Under the pieces are notes generated by a model, which was not told the DNA's origin, did no database searches, and saw only the letters and a program-made list of their open reading frames with translations. Positions 1 through 8,908 of a stretch of DNA of 64,000 bases are shown piece by piece. Numbering within the stretch: position 1 is the first letter of the stretch; the number at the start of each line of letters is the position of its first letter. Both the position numbers and the translations under genes were made by a program. The stretch is from assembly GCA_016125585.1 (NCBI GenBank), contig WGLL01000006.1, positions 124,001 through 188,000 on the forward strand, in the 5' to 3' direction. Source of the stretch: Caulobacter sp. (GTDB taxonomy: Bacteria; Pseudomonadota; Alphaproteobacteria; Caulobacterales; Caulobacteraceae).

Positions 1-300
1 GTCGGTGGCCGCCGTGACGGACACCTGGCCGTGGGCCACCGGTCTGGCGAACGCGGGATCGCCGGCCACCTCGACCCTCAACCGGTGTGAGGCGGCGCCG
101 CTGTCCGGGGCCCGCCGCGTCCACAGAATCACGCTGTCGGGACGGGGATCGCCCGAGGCGACGCCCTGAGGATAGAGGTCGCGACGTTCGCCGCGCACCG
201 GAGGCGTCGTCTTTGCAGAGGCCGGTCCAAAAGCGAGCGCGGCGCCGAGGGCCGCAGCCTGGGCGGCGAAGGCCCGCCGCGACAGTGTCGTCCTGTCCAT
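1..300 (-). CDS. PhoD-family alkaline phosphatase, N-terminal part (truncated by window edge)
   Basis: The reverse strand reads from an ATG at 300 off the left edge with no stop, giving 100 residues. The N-terminus has a twin-arginine style signal (SRRAFAAQ with an Ala-rich hydrophobic stretch, then ASAK), so export by Tat is likely. The next segment contains YPQGVASGDP and DSVILWTR, the hallmark start of the PhoD N-terminal domain, which precedes the Ca/Fe metallophosphoesterase domain. The catalytic domain lies outside the window, so activity cannot be judged. PhoD enzymes hydrolyse phosphomono- and diesters in the periplasm or outside the cell. The call is from family resemblance and is fairly secure. 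Confidence 0.82.
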   Translation of the reverse strand, partial: MDRTTLSRRAFAAQAAALGAALAFGPASAKTTPPVRGERRDLYPQGVASGDPRPDSVILWTRRAPDSGAASHRLRVEVAGDPAFARPVAHGQVSVTAATD

Positions 301-467
301 GGTCATCCCTCCCGATCGGGGCGTCCACGGACGACTTTCGGCGCGGGGCCGCAAGTTAACGATCGTTCAGATGACGCCAAGGGGCGGTCGCGAAGACGCC
401 GGCCCGGTCGTGCAGGGGCGTCGTCCGGATTGCCCTGAGCTTCCGGGAGCCTCGGATTTCCAGGCCC

Positions 468-1370
468 TCAGTTGGCCGGTTGACCGCCGTCGAGGAACCG
501 CTCCACCTCGTCCATGAACATCTCGAACCGGTCGTGGTGCAGCCAGTGGCCGGCGTCGGGGAAGCTGACGGTGCGGGCGTCCTGGAACAGGGCCGCGCGG
601 CCGTCCTTCTCCGGGTTCGAGGCCCAGCTCTTCTCGCCGTAGCACAGCAGGGTCGGGCAACGGATCGCCCGCCACAGCTCGGCGACCTGCTCATGGCTGA
701 TGTCCGGAGCCGACCAGACGCGCAGGTAGTTGTCGAACTTCCAGCTGAAGGTCCCGTCCTCGTTCTGGCTGACGCCATGCGCCGTCAGGTGCCGGGCCTG
801 CTCGTCGGTCAGATAGGTGTTCTCCGACTTCATGCGCTCAAGGGCTTCCTCCAGCGTCGGATAGCGTCGGGGCTGGCGGCCGGCCGCCTGCCGCTTCTCG
901 TCGATCCAGCCGCGCAGACGATCCGAAAACGGCGTCTTCTCCCGCTCGGCAATCATCCGCGGGGAGGGACCAAGGCCCTCGATGGCGACGATCCGGCTGA
1001 CGTTTTCGGGATACAGGCCGGTGTAGCGCAGGGCGATATTGCCGCCCAGCGAATGGGCGATGATGCTCAGTGGCGCCAGCTTCAGCTGATGGATCACCTG
1101 CGCCAGATCATAGAGGTAGGAGGCCATGGAATAGTCGCCGTCCGGCGACCAGGCGCTGTCGCCGTGCCCCCGCAGATCGGGACAGATGATGTGGTAGCGG
1201 TCGGCCAGCCGCTGGGCGACCCAGTCCCAGCTGCGGCAATGGTCCCGACCGCCGTGCAGCAGCAGCAAGGGCGGCGCCTCGGGATTGCCCCAGGCGGCGT
1301 AGTGCAGCTTGAGCCGCTGGGACATGAAGCTGTGCGAGGTCGGGCCGGCAAGGCGGGTCGGATCGGTCAT
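468..1370 (-). CDS. Alpha/beta hydrolase
   Basis: A 300-residue alpha/beta hydrolase fold protein. The oxyanion strand LLLLHGG lies near residues 35-41, the nucleophile elbow AHSLGG puts Ser at 107, and the C-terminal GHWLHHD gives a catalytic His near 275. PDLRGHGDS is the usual strand-4 motif. No signal peptide is seen, so it should be cytosolic. Sequence alone does not fix the substrate; relatives include haloalkane dehalogenase-like, epoxide hydrolase-like and esterase members, and many are annotated only as hydrolases. It stands alone, with 167 bases to phoD and a long gene-free stretch upstream. Confidence 0.85.
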   Translation of the reverse strand: MTDPTRLAGPTSHSFMSQRLKLHYAAWGNPEAPPLLLLHGGRDHCRSWDWVAQRLADRYHIICPDLRGHGDSAWSPDGDYSMASYLYDLAQVIHQLKLAPLSIIAHSLGGNIALRYTGLYPENVSRIVAIEGLGPSPRMIAEREKTPFSDRLRGWIDEKRQAAGRQPRRYPTLEEALERMKSENTYLTDEQARHLTAHGVSQNEDGTFSWKFDNYLRVWSAPDISHEQVAELWRAIRCPTLLCYGEKSWASNPEKDGRAALFQDARTVSFPDAGHWLHHDRFEMFMDEVERFLDGGQPAN

Positions 1371-2094
1371 GCCTCACCCCATAGGGTAATGAGCGATCGA
1401 ACCGCAACCGCGGGAGAAGCCCGAAGGGGGCTCGGCGGCTGACGAATGTCCTGGTTACACGAGAGAGCTTGCGGTCGACGAGCCAATACAGTCTGCCATG
1501 CCCGCCCCCCGGGCGCATTGCGGGTCGGGCACGGGCAGCGCCATCCGACCGGCGGGCATTCGCCCTCAAGACAGGTGCGATCAAGGCGAGTTATCCGCTG
1601 GCGACCCCGCAGGCCTCTGAAGTGCGGTTTCAATCACCGGGACGGCGTGATCGACGCCTCTGATCCCGAAAGCCTGGAACCCTGCGCTTGCGGTCGGAGG
1701 TTTCAAGGCTTGAGGTGTGGTCTGGCGACGGCGCTATGGAGACAAGGGCCGCGTTATCAACGATATCGCATCCGAACAGGGTCGCGCGCCCGAGGTGAAG
1801 TTCGGCCTTGTGAACCTTCAGGATTATGCTTGGTCAAGCCTCAAGACGGCCTCATCCACGGTCTATCCGGGCGGGCGTCAGCGCGGAAAGGGCCTCAGGC
1901 TTGGTGGCGGAGAGTAACGGCGTGCGGTTTCCAGGCTCCAATCCGCCGCGGCTTCAGTCGGCGTCTCTCGAGATCCGCGGGTACGCGCTCGTCCGTAGGG
2001 TCGCCGGGGGAGGCGCCCTCGTGGTCCCGGCCTTGCACCTGACCATGGACAGGATGTCGTCGACGCCGTTCGTGGCCGTCGGCGCCGGCCCTGA
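1371..2094. other. Gene-free stretch, about 720 bases, lower GC than neighbours
   Basis: No open frame here looks like a real gene. The longest frames lack recognisable domains, overlap one another on both strands and lack ribosome binding sites. A 66-residue GTG frame at 1717-1917 has less biased codon use than its neighbours and could be a decayed gene, but I recognise nothing in it. At 1905-1914 there is a 10-base exact match to the 3' end of the tRNA-Ser at 4190, in the same orientation (see findings). Confidence 0.5.
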
Positions 2095-2124
2095 ATGGCG
2101 CGCTTTCCAGCCGGCCTGGCGTTG

Positions 2125-3894
2125 ATGGCAGACGCGTCGACCCCGCCCCGGCCAACCCTTTCACGCCGACCTCTGGCGTGGCTGCGCGGCCGGCTGCGCT
2201 CCAGCGAGATCTGGTTCATCGCCCTGGCGGTCGTTGTCGGCGCGGCGGCCGGGTTGCTTTCAGTCTTCCAGAACCTCATCGCCCATGGTCTGCAGTCGCA
2301 GCTCTTCGGCTTCTCCATTGATGATCGCCTGAGCGCCCTGCCGGAGGTTCGGCCGATCACGCTGCTGTGGCTGCCAGCGGGCGGATTGATCCTGGGCGCG
2401 GTGTCCTGGTTGACGACCAAATGGCGGTCGCGGCAACTCATCGACGTCGTCGAAGCCAATGCGCTGTATGGCGGGCAGTTGTCGTTCCGCGACAGCTTCG
2501 TGGTTTGTGTCCAGACCCTGATCTCCAACGGTTTCGGCGCGTCGGTGGGGCTCGAAGCCGCCTATGCCCAGGCGGGCGGCGCGATCGCCTCCGGGTTTGG
2601 CCAGCGCTTGAAACTACGACGCCAGGATCTGAGAACCTTGGTCGGCGCTGGCGCGGGCGCAGCGATCGGGGCGGCATTCGGCGCGCCGCTCACCGGCGCG
2701 TTCTACGCCTTCGAGATTGTCATCGGCTCCTATGCGCCCTCCATGATCGCCCCCGTCGCGGCAGCGGCTCTGTCCAGCGTGCTGGTCGCGCGGTTGATGG
2801 GCGTCGCGCCCTATTCGCTCCAGATCGCGGTGCTGCAACCGCCAGGGGCGCTGGATTACTTGCTCTACGCGGGTCTCGGCATCGTTTGCGCCGCCGTCGG
2901 CATCGCGATCATGCGCCTGGTGGGTACCGCTGAGCGGCTCGTGCGTCTGACTCAAATTCCAGGCTGGGCCCGGCCGGCCATCGGCGGCGTCCTCCTGGCG
3001 GTCCTAGCCTGCCTGTCGCCGCAGACCTTGTCTTCCGGTCATGGCGCCCTGCATGCCGATCTGGCAATCAACCTTGGTCTGGGCGCGCTTGCCGTCATCT
3101 TCCTTCTGAAGACCAGCGCATCGGTCGTCTCGCTCGGGTTCGGCTTCCGGGGCGGTCTGTTTTTCGCGACCCTGTTCCTGGGGTCTCTCGTCGGACAGAT
3201 CTATGCGCAACTGGTCGAGCTCACAGGCCTGCCGCTGCTGCTTCAGCCGGAAAACGCCGCGCTGGTGGGCATGGGTGCGCTGGCGGTCGCCGTCGTTGGC
3301 GGTCCCCTGACAATGTCCTTTCTCGTGCTCGAGACCACCCGCGACTTCGGGGTCTCCGCCGCCACTCTGGCGGCGTCCCTGATCGCGAGCACCATCGTGC
3401 GGGATCGCTTCGGCTACTCCTTCTCGACCTGGCGACTGCACCTACGCGGCGAAACCATTCGCAGCGCCCGTGATGTCGGCTGGATTCGCACCCTGACAGC
3501 GGGCCGAATGATGCGCCCCGACACCGCGACAATCGCAGCATCGACCACCCTGGCCGAGTTTCGGCGGCGCTTTCCGCTCGGATCCACAAGCCGCGTGATC
3601 TTGCTCGACGATGCCCTGCGGTATGCAGGGATCGTGCTCACCTCGAACGCCTATCTTGAAGGCTCCAGTGACGACAGCTTGGTGAGTACTCTGGCGACCA
3701 GCGCCGACGTCACGCTGAGCGCGGACATGAACATCGAGCAGGTGATGCGAACCTTCGACAGCACAGAAACCGAGGAACTCGCGGTGACCGACGAAACCGG
3801 CAAGGTGCTGGGCCTGTTGGCGGAAGTCTACGTCGCCCGCCGCTACGCCAAGGAACTCGAGAAGGTCCACCAGGGCGTGTTTGGCGAAACATGA
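2125..3894 (+). CDS. ClC-family chloride channel / antiporter with C-terminal CBS-like region
   Basis: About 589 residues, with 10-12 membrane segments from residue 28 to about 430, then a soluble tail of about 150 residues fitting a CBS pair. ClC landmarks are GASVGLEA (the GxxxGxEx filter loop, variant of GREGP), GAAIGAAFGAPLTGAFYAFE (helices F-H) and FRGGLFFATLF (variant of GGxFxP). These variants occur in a bacterial ClC subgroup often annotated simply as chloride channel protein. The motifs do not decide between channel and H+/Cl- antiporter. An ATG at 2095 would add ten residues; neither start has a strong Shine-Dalgarno, and 2125 was chosen because MADAS is a normal-looking N-terminus. 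Base composition is lower in GC than the flanking genes. Confidence 0.85.
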   Translation: MADASTPPRPTLSRRPLAWLRGRLRSSEIWFIALAVVVGAAAGLLSVFQNLIAHGLQSQLFGFSIDDRLSALPEVRPITLLWLPAGGLILGAVSWLTTKWRSRQLIDVVEANALYGGQLSFRDSFVVCVQTLISNGFGASVGLEAAYAQAGGAIASGFGQRLKLRRQDLRTLVGAGAGAAIGAAFGAPLTGAFYAFEIVIGSYAPSMIAPVAAAALSSVLVARLMGVAPYSLQIAVLQPPGALDYLLYAGLGIVCAAVGIAIMRLVGTAERLVRLTQIPGWARPAIGGVLLAVLACLSPQTLSSGHGALHADLAINLGLGALAVIFLLKTSASVVSLGFGFRGGLFFATLFLGSLVGQIYAQLVELTGLPLLLQPENAALVGMGALAVAVVGGPLTMSFLVLETTRDFGVSAATLAASLIASTIVRDRFGYSFSTWRLHLRGETIRSARDVGWIRTLTAGRMMRPDTATIAASTTLAEFRRRFPLGSTSRVILLDDALRYAGIVLTSNAYLEGSSDDSLVSTLATSADVTLSADMNIEQVMRTFDSTETEELAVTDETGKVLGLLAEVYVARRYAKELEKVHQGVFGET

Positions 3895-4189
3895 TGCAGG
3901 CTGGCCATCGGCCGGAATCGACGTCAGTCGGGAGCGAAGCGGCATCTATATCGATCAGGACATGCTGCGTGGCCTGAGCGCTGTGCAATCGGTCGCCGAC
4001 GAACGAGCCCAACGCCATTGTCCCTCCGGCGGAGCCGGCCGTAAGGAATCAGGCCCTGGCGACAAGGGCTCGCACTTGCGGCTGGATGAGGAAAATTTAG
4101 CCGACCGCAGGCCTCGCAGAGGCAATCGTCGCGCGACTACGGCGCGCCAAGGCAGATCAGGGCGTGAAACGCAGATTTCGCCGGGTGAA
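3895..4189. other. Gene-free stretch between ClC gene and tRNA-Ser
   Basis: About 295 bases with no convincing gene. Short frames on both strands have no recognisable domain. Composition is close to that of the ClC gene and less GC-rich than the DNA beyond the tRNA. No clear terminator for the ClC gene is visible. Confidence 0.4.
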
Positions 4190-4279
4190 TGGCGGAGAGA
4201 GCGGGATTCGAACCCGCGGTAGAGTTTCCCCTACACACGCTTTCCAAGCGTGCGCCTTAAACCACTCGGCCACCTCTCC
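4190..4279 (-). tRNA. tRNA-Ser (anticodon GGA)
   Basis: Read on the minus strand, the 90-nt molecule begins GGAGAGGTGGCCGAGTGG and ends with an encoded CCA at 4190-4192. The acceptor stem pairs GGAGAGG with TCTCTCC (one G-T at the base), the T loop reads GGTTCGAATCC, and the anticodon loop CTTGGAAAG carries GGA. The long variable arm (TGTAGGGGAAACTCTAC) is typical of class II tRNA-Ser. It decodes UCC and UCU. The window boundary between low and high GC falls at this gene. Confidence 0.97.
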
Positions 4280-4446
4280 ACGTCTGCCGGGGCACACGCT
4301 TGCGCCGCTGGGGCCAGACGGCCCCCGGCGCGGGAAGGGGCGAAATAGCCCACGAGACCGGCCGGGGCAAGCGGACATATCAAGCTGATGAAATCCGCGG
4401 GCCGACGTCCTATCTTAGGAGCCGTCCATCCCTCCGGAGCCCGGTC

Positions 4447-5100
4447 ATGTTCTTCAAGAAATCCCTCGAGCTGCCCACCGCCGACACCGCCTTGCCGGGT
4501 CGGGCCCAGCCGGTGCTCGGCGAGCATGAGCGCCATTTCGTCAACGGCCGGCCGCTGCACGGTCCCTGGCCCGAGGGGCTGGAGACCGCCGTCTTCGCCA
4601 TGGGCTGCTTCTGGGGCGTCGAGCGGATCTTCTGGCAGATCCCCGGTGTGTACTCGACGGCGGCCGGCTATGTCGCCGGCTTCACCCCCAACCCCAGCTA
4701 CGAAGAGGTCTGTTCGGGCCGCACCGGCCATACCGAGGCGGTGCTGGTGGTCTTCGACCCGAAGGTCGTCACCTATGAGGCGCTGCTGAAGACCTTCTGG
4801 GAGAACCATGACCCCACCCAGGGCATGCGCCAGGGCGGCGACATCGGCACCCAGTACCGCTCGGGGATCTATGTCGCCAACGACGCCCAGGCCGCCGCCG
4901 CCGCCGCCTCCCGCGAGGTCTATGGCCAGGCCCTGGCGGCCCGGGGCCTGGGCGAGGTGACCACCGAGATCGAACAGGCCGGGCCCTTCTATTACGCCGA
5001 GGACTATCACCAGCAGTATCTGGCCAAGAACCCGGGCGGCTACTGCGGCATCGGTGGCACCGGCGTCACCTGCCCGATCGGCGTCGGGGTCGAGGCCTGA
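4447..5100 (+). CDS. msrA: Peptide-methionine (S)-S-oxide reductase MsrA
   Basis: 217 residues. The catalytic motif [10 protein letters not shown] places the active Cys at 54, and [12 protein letters not shown] plus the [10 protein letters not shown] block are conserved MsrA features. Candidate resolving cysteines are C200 and C209 in the C-terminal tail (GGYCGIGG and TCPIG). The enzyme reduces methionine-S-sulfoxide in oxidised proteins using thioredoxin; no signal peptide is seen, so it is cytosolic. The start at 4447 was chosen over an upstream in-frame ATG because MFFKKSLE is the common N-terminus of this subgroup. A YjbR-family gene follows only 4 bases downstream. Confidence 0.95.
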   Translation: MFFKKSLELPTADTALPGRAQPVLGEHERHFVNGRPLHGPWPEGLETAVFAMGCFWGVERIFWQIPGVYSTAAGYVAGFTPNPSYEEVCSGRTGHTEAVLVVFDPKVVTYEALLKTFWENHDPTQGMRQGGDIGTQYRSGIYVANDAQAAAAAASREVYGQALAARGLGEVTTEIEQAGPFYYAEDYHQQYLAKNPGGYCGIGGTGVTCPIGVGVEA

Positions 5101-5104
5101 GCCG

Positions 5105-5452
5105 ATGAGTCCGGAGGCGTTCGATGCGGCCTGCCGGGCGCTGCCGGCGGTGACCATGGATGTCCAGTGGGGCGACGACCATGTCTACAAGGTCGGCGGC
5201 AAGATGTTCGCCGTAACCGGCCCGGGCGGCCGGGGCGGCGTCTCCCTGAGGGTCAGCGACATCGCCTTCGAGGCGCTGACGCAAACCGGCCGCGCGATCC
5301 CCGCGCCCTATCTGGCCCGGGCCAGGTGGGTGAAGTTCGAGGACCTGACGGCGCTGGATGACGCGGAGGTCGAGGACTGGCTGGCCGCCGCGCACCGTCT
5401 CGTGGCGGCAAAGCTGACAAGGAAGGCGCGGGCCGGGCTTGGTCTCGGCTGA
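5105..5452 (+). CDS. MmcQ/YjbR-family protein
   Basis: A 115-residue small protein of the MmcQ/YjbR (CyaY-like fold) family: [18 protein letters not shown] near the N-terminus and a C-terminal [13 protein letters not shown] helix are typical. Members are proposed to bind DNA through the double-wing fold, but a molecular role is not established for most. The ATG at 5105 lies 4 bases after the msrA stop, so the two are probably co-transcribed. Its stop is followed within 7 bases by the convergent lipoprotein gene. Confidence 0.8.
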   Translation: MSPEAFDAACRALPAVTMDVQWGDDHVYKVGGKMFAVTGPGGRGGVSLRVSDIAFEALTQTGRAIPAPYLARARWVKFEDLTALDDAEVEDWLAAAHRLVAAKLTRKARAGLGLG

Positions 5453-5458
5453 CGGCCT

Positions 5459-5824
5459 TCAGTCCACGCAGAGCGTGGGCTGGACCACGCCATCCCTGAC
5501 CGCCGCGCGGCAGCCGAAGGGCGAACTGGTCCTCTGGCAGCGGCCGGGCTGGCCGGGGACCGGATCGTCGGCGGCGAAGCACTGGCCCTGGCAGTCCGCC
5601 GCGTCGTGGCAGCGGCGGCCGGCGTCGCCGTAGGTGCGGATGCAGGCCTCGTAGCCCAGCATGCCGGCCCGTTCGACCTGGCCGCCGCTCCGCGCGCAGG
5701 CGGCCCGCTCGGCCGCGCTCAGAACGCCCCTGGAGGGGCCCTGGCCAGGGGTCACGGCGGCCGGGCCCGCGCAGGCGGCGAGCAGCATCGCGATCACCAG
5801 GCCGATGAGGGGCGTCCTGCTCAA
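5459..5824 (-). CDS. Small cysteine-rich lipoprotein, unknown function
   Basis: 121 residues. A short hydrophobic signal ends in LLAAC, a clear lipobox with the lipid-accepting Cys at 18, so it should be an outer- or inner-membrane anchored periplasmic protein. The mature part has about eight further cysteines (CARSGGQ, YEACIRTY, RRCHDAADCQGQCF, GRCQRT, FGCRA, LCVD), suggesting several disulfides or a metal site. I do not recognise a named family; similar short proteins occur in Caulobacterales. It lies just downstream of the DUF599 gene on the same strand with only 2 bases between them. Confidence 0.7.
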   Translation of the reverse strand: MSRTPLIGLVIAMLLAACAGPAAVTPGQGPSRGVLSAAERAACARSGGQVERAGMLGYEACIRTYGDAGRRCHDAADCQGQCFAADDPVPGQPGRCQRTSSPFGCRAAVRDGVVQPTLCVD

Positions 5825-5826
5825 GG

Positions 5827-6546
5827 TCAGATCTCCTCGCTGCGGTCCATGACGCCGCGCAGGTCGCGCACCGCCACCGCCGCCGGGCTGTGGGTCTGGC
5901 GCCAGGCCAGCAGCAGCACGGCGCCCAGGGTGGCCGAGGCGAAGGCCACGGGCCCGAAGATCCAGGCCGCCGCCGCCAGGGCGAAGTAGTAGCCCCGCAC
6001 CCCGGCGTTGAAGGCGGTCAGAGAGCCGTTCAGGACCCGTGCCGCCGCCTGGGCCACCGCGTCGATCACCGTGGGGTCGGGAGCGGCCGCGCCGTCCCCG
6101 ATCTCGGGCGCCGCCCCGACGATGGTCAGAGTGTAGTTCATCTGGCGGATCGACCAGATGAAGTCGAGCAGGCCCCGGGCCAGGGTGATCAGCACCAGGG
6201 CCAGCTGGGTCTCGAACAGCAGCCGGGTGCTGGTGCGGATCAGGGCCAGGGAGGAGACCGAGCGGAAACTGTCCTCGCCGCCGAACAGCACCCCGGCCAC
6301 CGCCGCGATCAGCAGCAGGTTGGACGAGGCGAAGAAGCTGGCCGAGTTGAGGGCGTGGCCGAGCAGCTGGCCGTCCATGAAGCGGCTCTCCCGCCGGCTC
6401 ATCTGCAGCATCCAGGCCACCCGGATGCGGGCCATGTCGGTGTTCAGCACCCCGCCCGGCCCGCGCAGGGCCTTCAGCGCCGGCTCGTAGAAGACCCAGC
6501 AGAGAACGAAAAACCCGAGGGCGGCGAGGTCGACCGGGTGCAGCAT
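5827..6546 (-). CDS. DUF599-family integral membrane protein
   Basis: 239 residues from an ATG at 6546. Hydrophobic segments lie near the N-terminus (LAALGFFVLCWVFYEPAL), around residues 70-90, around 115-140 and twice near the C-terminus. The order and the ALNSASFFASSNLLL motif fit DUF599, inner membrane proteins of unknown role. It starts 5 bases after the stop of the upstream transporter gene, and the lipoprotein gene follows, making a three-gene minus-strand unit (MFS, DUF599, lipoprotein). Confidence 0.8.
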   Translation of the reverse strand: MLHPVDLAALGFFVLCWVFYEPALKALRGPGGVLNTDMARIRVAWMLQMSRRESRFMDGQLLGHALNSASFFASSNLLLIAAVAGVLFGGEDSFRSVSSLALIRTSTRLLFETQLALVLITLARGLLDFIWSIRQMNYTLTIVGAAPEIGDGAAAPDPTVIDAVAQAAARVLNGSLTAFNAGVRGYYFALAAAAWIFGPVAFASATLGAVLLLAWRQTHSPAAVAVRDLRGVMDRSEEI

Positions 6547-6551
6547 GGCCT

Positions 6552-7886
6552 TCAGTCTTCCTGGATCAGGCTGGTCTTCTGGGTATCGCGCAGCAGCAGC
6601 GAGACCACCAGCGCCATCACCATCATGCCGGCGACATACCAGTAAAAGCCGCTCTCGTGACCGACGCTCTTGAACCACAGGGCGACATATTCCGCCGTCC
6701 CGCCGAAGATGGCGTTGGCCAGGGCGTAGGGCAGGGCGACACCCAGGGCCCGGACGTGGGCCGGAAACAGCTCGGCCTTCACCACCGCGCTGATCGAGGT
6801 GTAGGCCGACTGGATGACCAGGGCGGCGAGGATCAGCACAAAGGCGGTCATCCAGCTGTCGGTCGCCCCGATCAGGGTGAAGACCGGCACGCTGGCCAGC
6901 GCCCCGCCGCCGAAGGCGATGGCCAGCATCCGCTTGCGGCCGACCCGGTCGGACAGGGCCCCGAACAGCGGCTGGATCAGCATGAAGCAGGCCAGGGTCG
7001 CCAGGTTGACCGCCCCGGCCAGCGGCTTGGAGAAACCGGTGGTGTTGACCAGGAACTTCAGCATGTAGGTGGTGTAGGCATAGAAGCCGAGCGAGCCGGC
7101 GGCGGTCAGCCCCATGATTGCCAGGGTCTCCCTGGGAAACTGCATGAACAGCAGCATGGTGCGGCCGCGCGACCGGCCCTCGGCCCGGGCGGCCTCGAAA
7201 CTGGCGCTCTCCTCCATGCTCCGGCGCATCCAGAAGACGACTACGGCGAGGCCCGCGCCGATCAGGAAGGGAATGCGCCAGCCCCAGGCGGCGAGATCGG
7301 CCTTGCTGAGGGTCTGTTGCAGCACCACCAGCACCAGGGCGGCGATCAGCTGACCCATGATCAGGGTCACGTACTGGAAGCTGGACCAGAAGCCGCGCCG
7401 GGAGCGGCCGGCCATCTCGCTCATGTAGGTGGCGCTGGCGCCGTATTCGCCGCCGACCGACAGGCCCTGGAGCAGGCGGGCGACCACCAGGATGGCGGCG
7501 GCGGCGTTGCCGATCTGGGCGTGGCCCGGGGTCAGGGCGATGATCAGCGAGCCGACGCACATCATCGCCACCGACAGGGTCAGGGCCGCCTTGCGCCCGG
7601 CGCGGTCGGCGTACATCCCCATGAGCCAGGCGCCGACGGGGCGGGCGCCGAAGCCGACGGCGAAGACGATGGCGGTCTTCATCAGCTGGGCGGTGGTGTC
7701 GCCGGCCGGGAAGAAAATCTGGGCGAAATAGATGGCGAAGGCCGAATAGGCGAACCAGTCATACCACTCGACCAGATTGCCCGCCGAACCGCCGAGAATG
7801 GCGCGCAACCGCTGCAGGGGCGTCAGGCCCGGCGCCGTCAGGGCGGCGGGTATCTGGGCGTCGGCCCCGGTTTCGGTCGCGCTCAT
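6552..7886 (-). CDS. MFS transporter, metabolite:H+ symporter (MHS) family, KgtP-like
   Basis: 444 residues and 12 membrane segments. The N-terminal GNLVEWYDWFAYS, the loop 2-3 motif GMYADRAGRKAAL and RLLQGLSVGGEYGASATYM are diagnostic of the MHS subfamily (alpha-ketoglutarate permease KgtP, proline/betaine ProP, citrate and shikimate transporters). Loop 8-9 reads GALSDRVGRKRML. The likely substrate is a dicarboxylate or other small organic acid, with proton symport at the inner membrane. The short loop region and lack of a ProP-type C-terminal coiled coil favour KgtP-like over ProP-like, but substrate is not settled. Confidence 0.88.
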   Translation of the reverse strand: MSATETGADAQIPAALTAPGLTPLQRLRAILGGSAGNLVEWYDWFAYSAFAIYFAQIFFPAGDTTAQLMKTAIVFAVGFGARPVGAWLMGMYADRAGRKAALTLSVAMMCVGSLIIALTPGHAQIGNAAAAILVVARLLQGLSVGGEYGASATYMSEMAGRSRRGFWSSFQYVTLIMGQLIAALVLVVLQQTLSKADLAAWGWRIPFLIGAGLAVVVFWMRRSMEESASFEAARAEGRSRGRTMLLFMQFPRETLAIMGLTAAGSLGFYAYTTYMLKFLVNTTGFSKPLAGAVNLATLACFMLIQPLFGALSDRVGRKRMLAIAFGGGALASVPVFTLIGATDSWMTAFVLILAALVIQSAYTSISAVVKAELFPAHVRALGVALPYALANAIFGGTAEYVALWFKSVGHESGFYWYVAGMMVMALVVSLLLRDTQKTSLIQED

Positions 7887-7981
7887 GATGTCTCCCCGTT
7901 TTGCCGCGAGCCTAGACTCTGCTCCGGTTCGAGGGAACCGTCACCGCCCCTTCCGGCAGGGACCCGATCGCCTGGCCCAAA

Positions 7982-8009
7982 CGAAAAACGCCGGCCTGGA
8001 GGCCGGCGT
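7982..8009 (-). terminator. Rho-independent terminator of the 8035-8694 gene
   Basis: A perfect 9-bp stem ACGCCGGCC / GGCCGGCGT with a TGGA loop at 7988-8009. Read on the minus strand it is followed by TTTTCGTTT, giving the hairpin plus U-run of an intrinsic terminator 25 bases beyond the stop of the hypothetical gene at 8035. Confidence 0.85.
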
Positions 8010-8034
8010 TCGTCATGGTCTTGTTCTGGTCCGC

Positions 8035-8694
8035 CTAGTTCAGGAGCCAGGAGCGGTGGCCCTGCGCCGGCAGCACCCAGACATCGCCGTTATCGGCGTC
8101 GGTCAGACCCAGCAGGGCGTCGACCGAGGGGCGCAGGGTCGGGCTCAGGTGCGAGTCCTCGACCGCATAGGGGGTGTCGATGATCAGGAAGGACAGGGAC
8201 TGGTAGGCCTGTCCGCCGATCAGGGTGAAGGGCAGGTCGCCCGCGTCCGCGGCGGGCGCCACCGGATCGATCGGGGTCACCGGGGTCAGGTCGAGCAGCG
8301 GACGGGCAAAGACGTCATGGCCAAAGTCGGCGCCGAAGTCGGCCAGCGGGCTTTCGAAGGTCGGCAGGATGATGGCCGCCGGCGAATCATCCTGGACGTT
8401 CAGGCCGGCCAGGGTGAGCTGGCCGAGATCGTCAGACTGGGCTGAGGCGGCGGGGCCCTGTTCGTCCGCGCCGACCGGCGAGATCGCATTCTGCGCCTCG
8501 ATCATCGGCAGGATGTGTTCCAGCGCGGTCTGACCGGCGGAGAAGTCATCAATGTAGAGGGAGCCGGGCACGCGGCCCACGACAACAATCTCACCGGCGT
8601 CGAAACGGCCCGGGCCGCCGAATGCGTCGTTGAAACCGCCCAGATCCTGGGCGCCGGGCACATGCCCCATCACGAAGTCGTCGTCGAAAAGCAT
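8035..8694 (-). CDS. Hypothetical acidic protein, 219 residues
   Basis: I do not recognise a family. The protein is acidic, has no cysteine and no signal peptide or membrane segment. It begins MLFDDDFVMGHVPG and contains many Asp/Ala/Pro/Leu stretches and a TDADNGDVWVLP segment near the C-terminus. The minus-strand sequence upstream of the ATG includes GGGGATGAG, a plausible ribosome binding site, and a strong intrinsic terminator follows the stop, so this is a real, separately transcribed gene. It is divergent from ptsP, sharing a 214-base intergenic region. Acidic cysteine-free composition would fit a secreted or surface protein, but no export signal of a classical kind is present. Confidence 0.65.
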   Translation of the reverse strand: MLFDDDFVMGHVPGAQDLGGFNDAFGGPGRFDAGEIVVVGRVPGSLYIDDFSAGQTALEHILPMIEAQNAISPVGADEQGPAASAQSDDLGQLTLAGLNVQDDSPAAIILPTFESPLADFGADFGHDVFARPLLDLTPVTPIDPVAPAADAGDLPFTLIGGQAYQSLSFLIIDTPYAVEDSHLSPTLRPSVDALLGLTDADNGDVWVLPAQGHRSWLLN

Positions 8695-8908
8695 GACTTA
8701 CTCATCCCCACCATCGCCCTTGTCCGGACGATCATCGTTATTGCTAGCACGCCCTGCACAAAACGCCAGCCCCCACCCCAATCAGGCGCTGTATTTTAAG
8801 CTGATGGACGAATTCGGCGAGCGGCGGGCCATTCGTGCGCCCAAGGTCACGGTTCCCTCACGGAAAAGCTGCTACAATCACTTTCGAGAGGCGGGAGAGA
8901 CAAGAGTC

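Noticed and set aside
1446..2042. 198-residue open frame in the long gap
   Set aside because: No ribosome site, no domain, unusual Arg/Ser/Gly composition, and overlapping competing frames on both strands; not enough to call a gene.
4231..5157. 308-residue minus-strand frame across tRNA-Ser and msrA
   Set aside because: It reads through a tRNA gene and opposite an intact msrA; it is a shadow.
6657..8183. 508-residue plus-strand open frame opposite the MFS transporter
   Set aside because: Gly/Gln/His-rich antisense frame running through an intrinsic terminator and two different genes.
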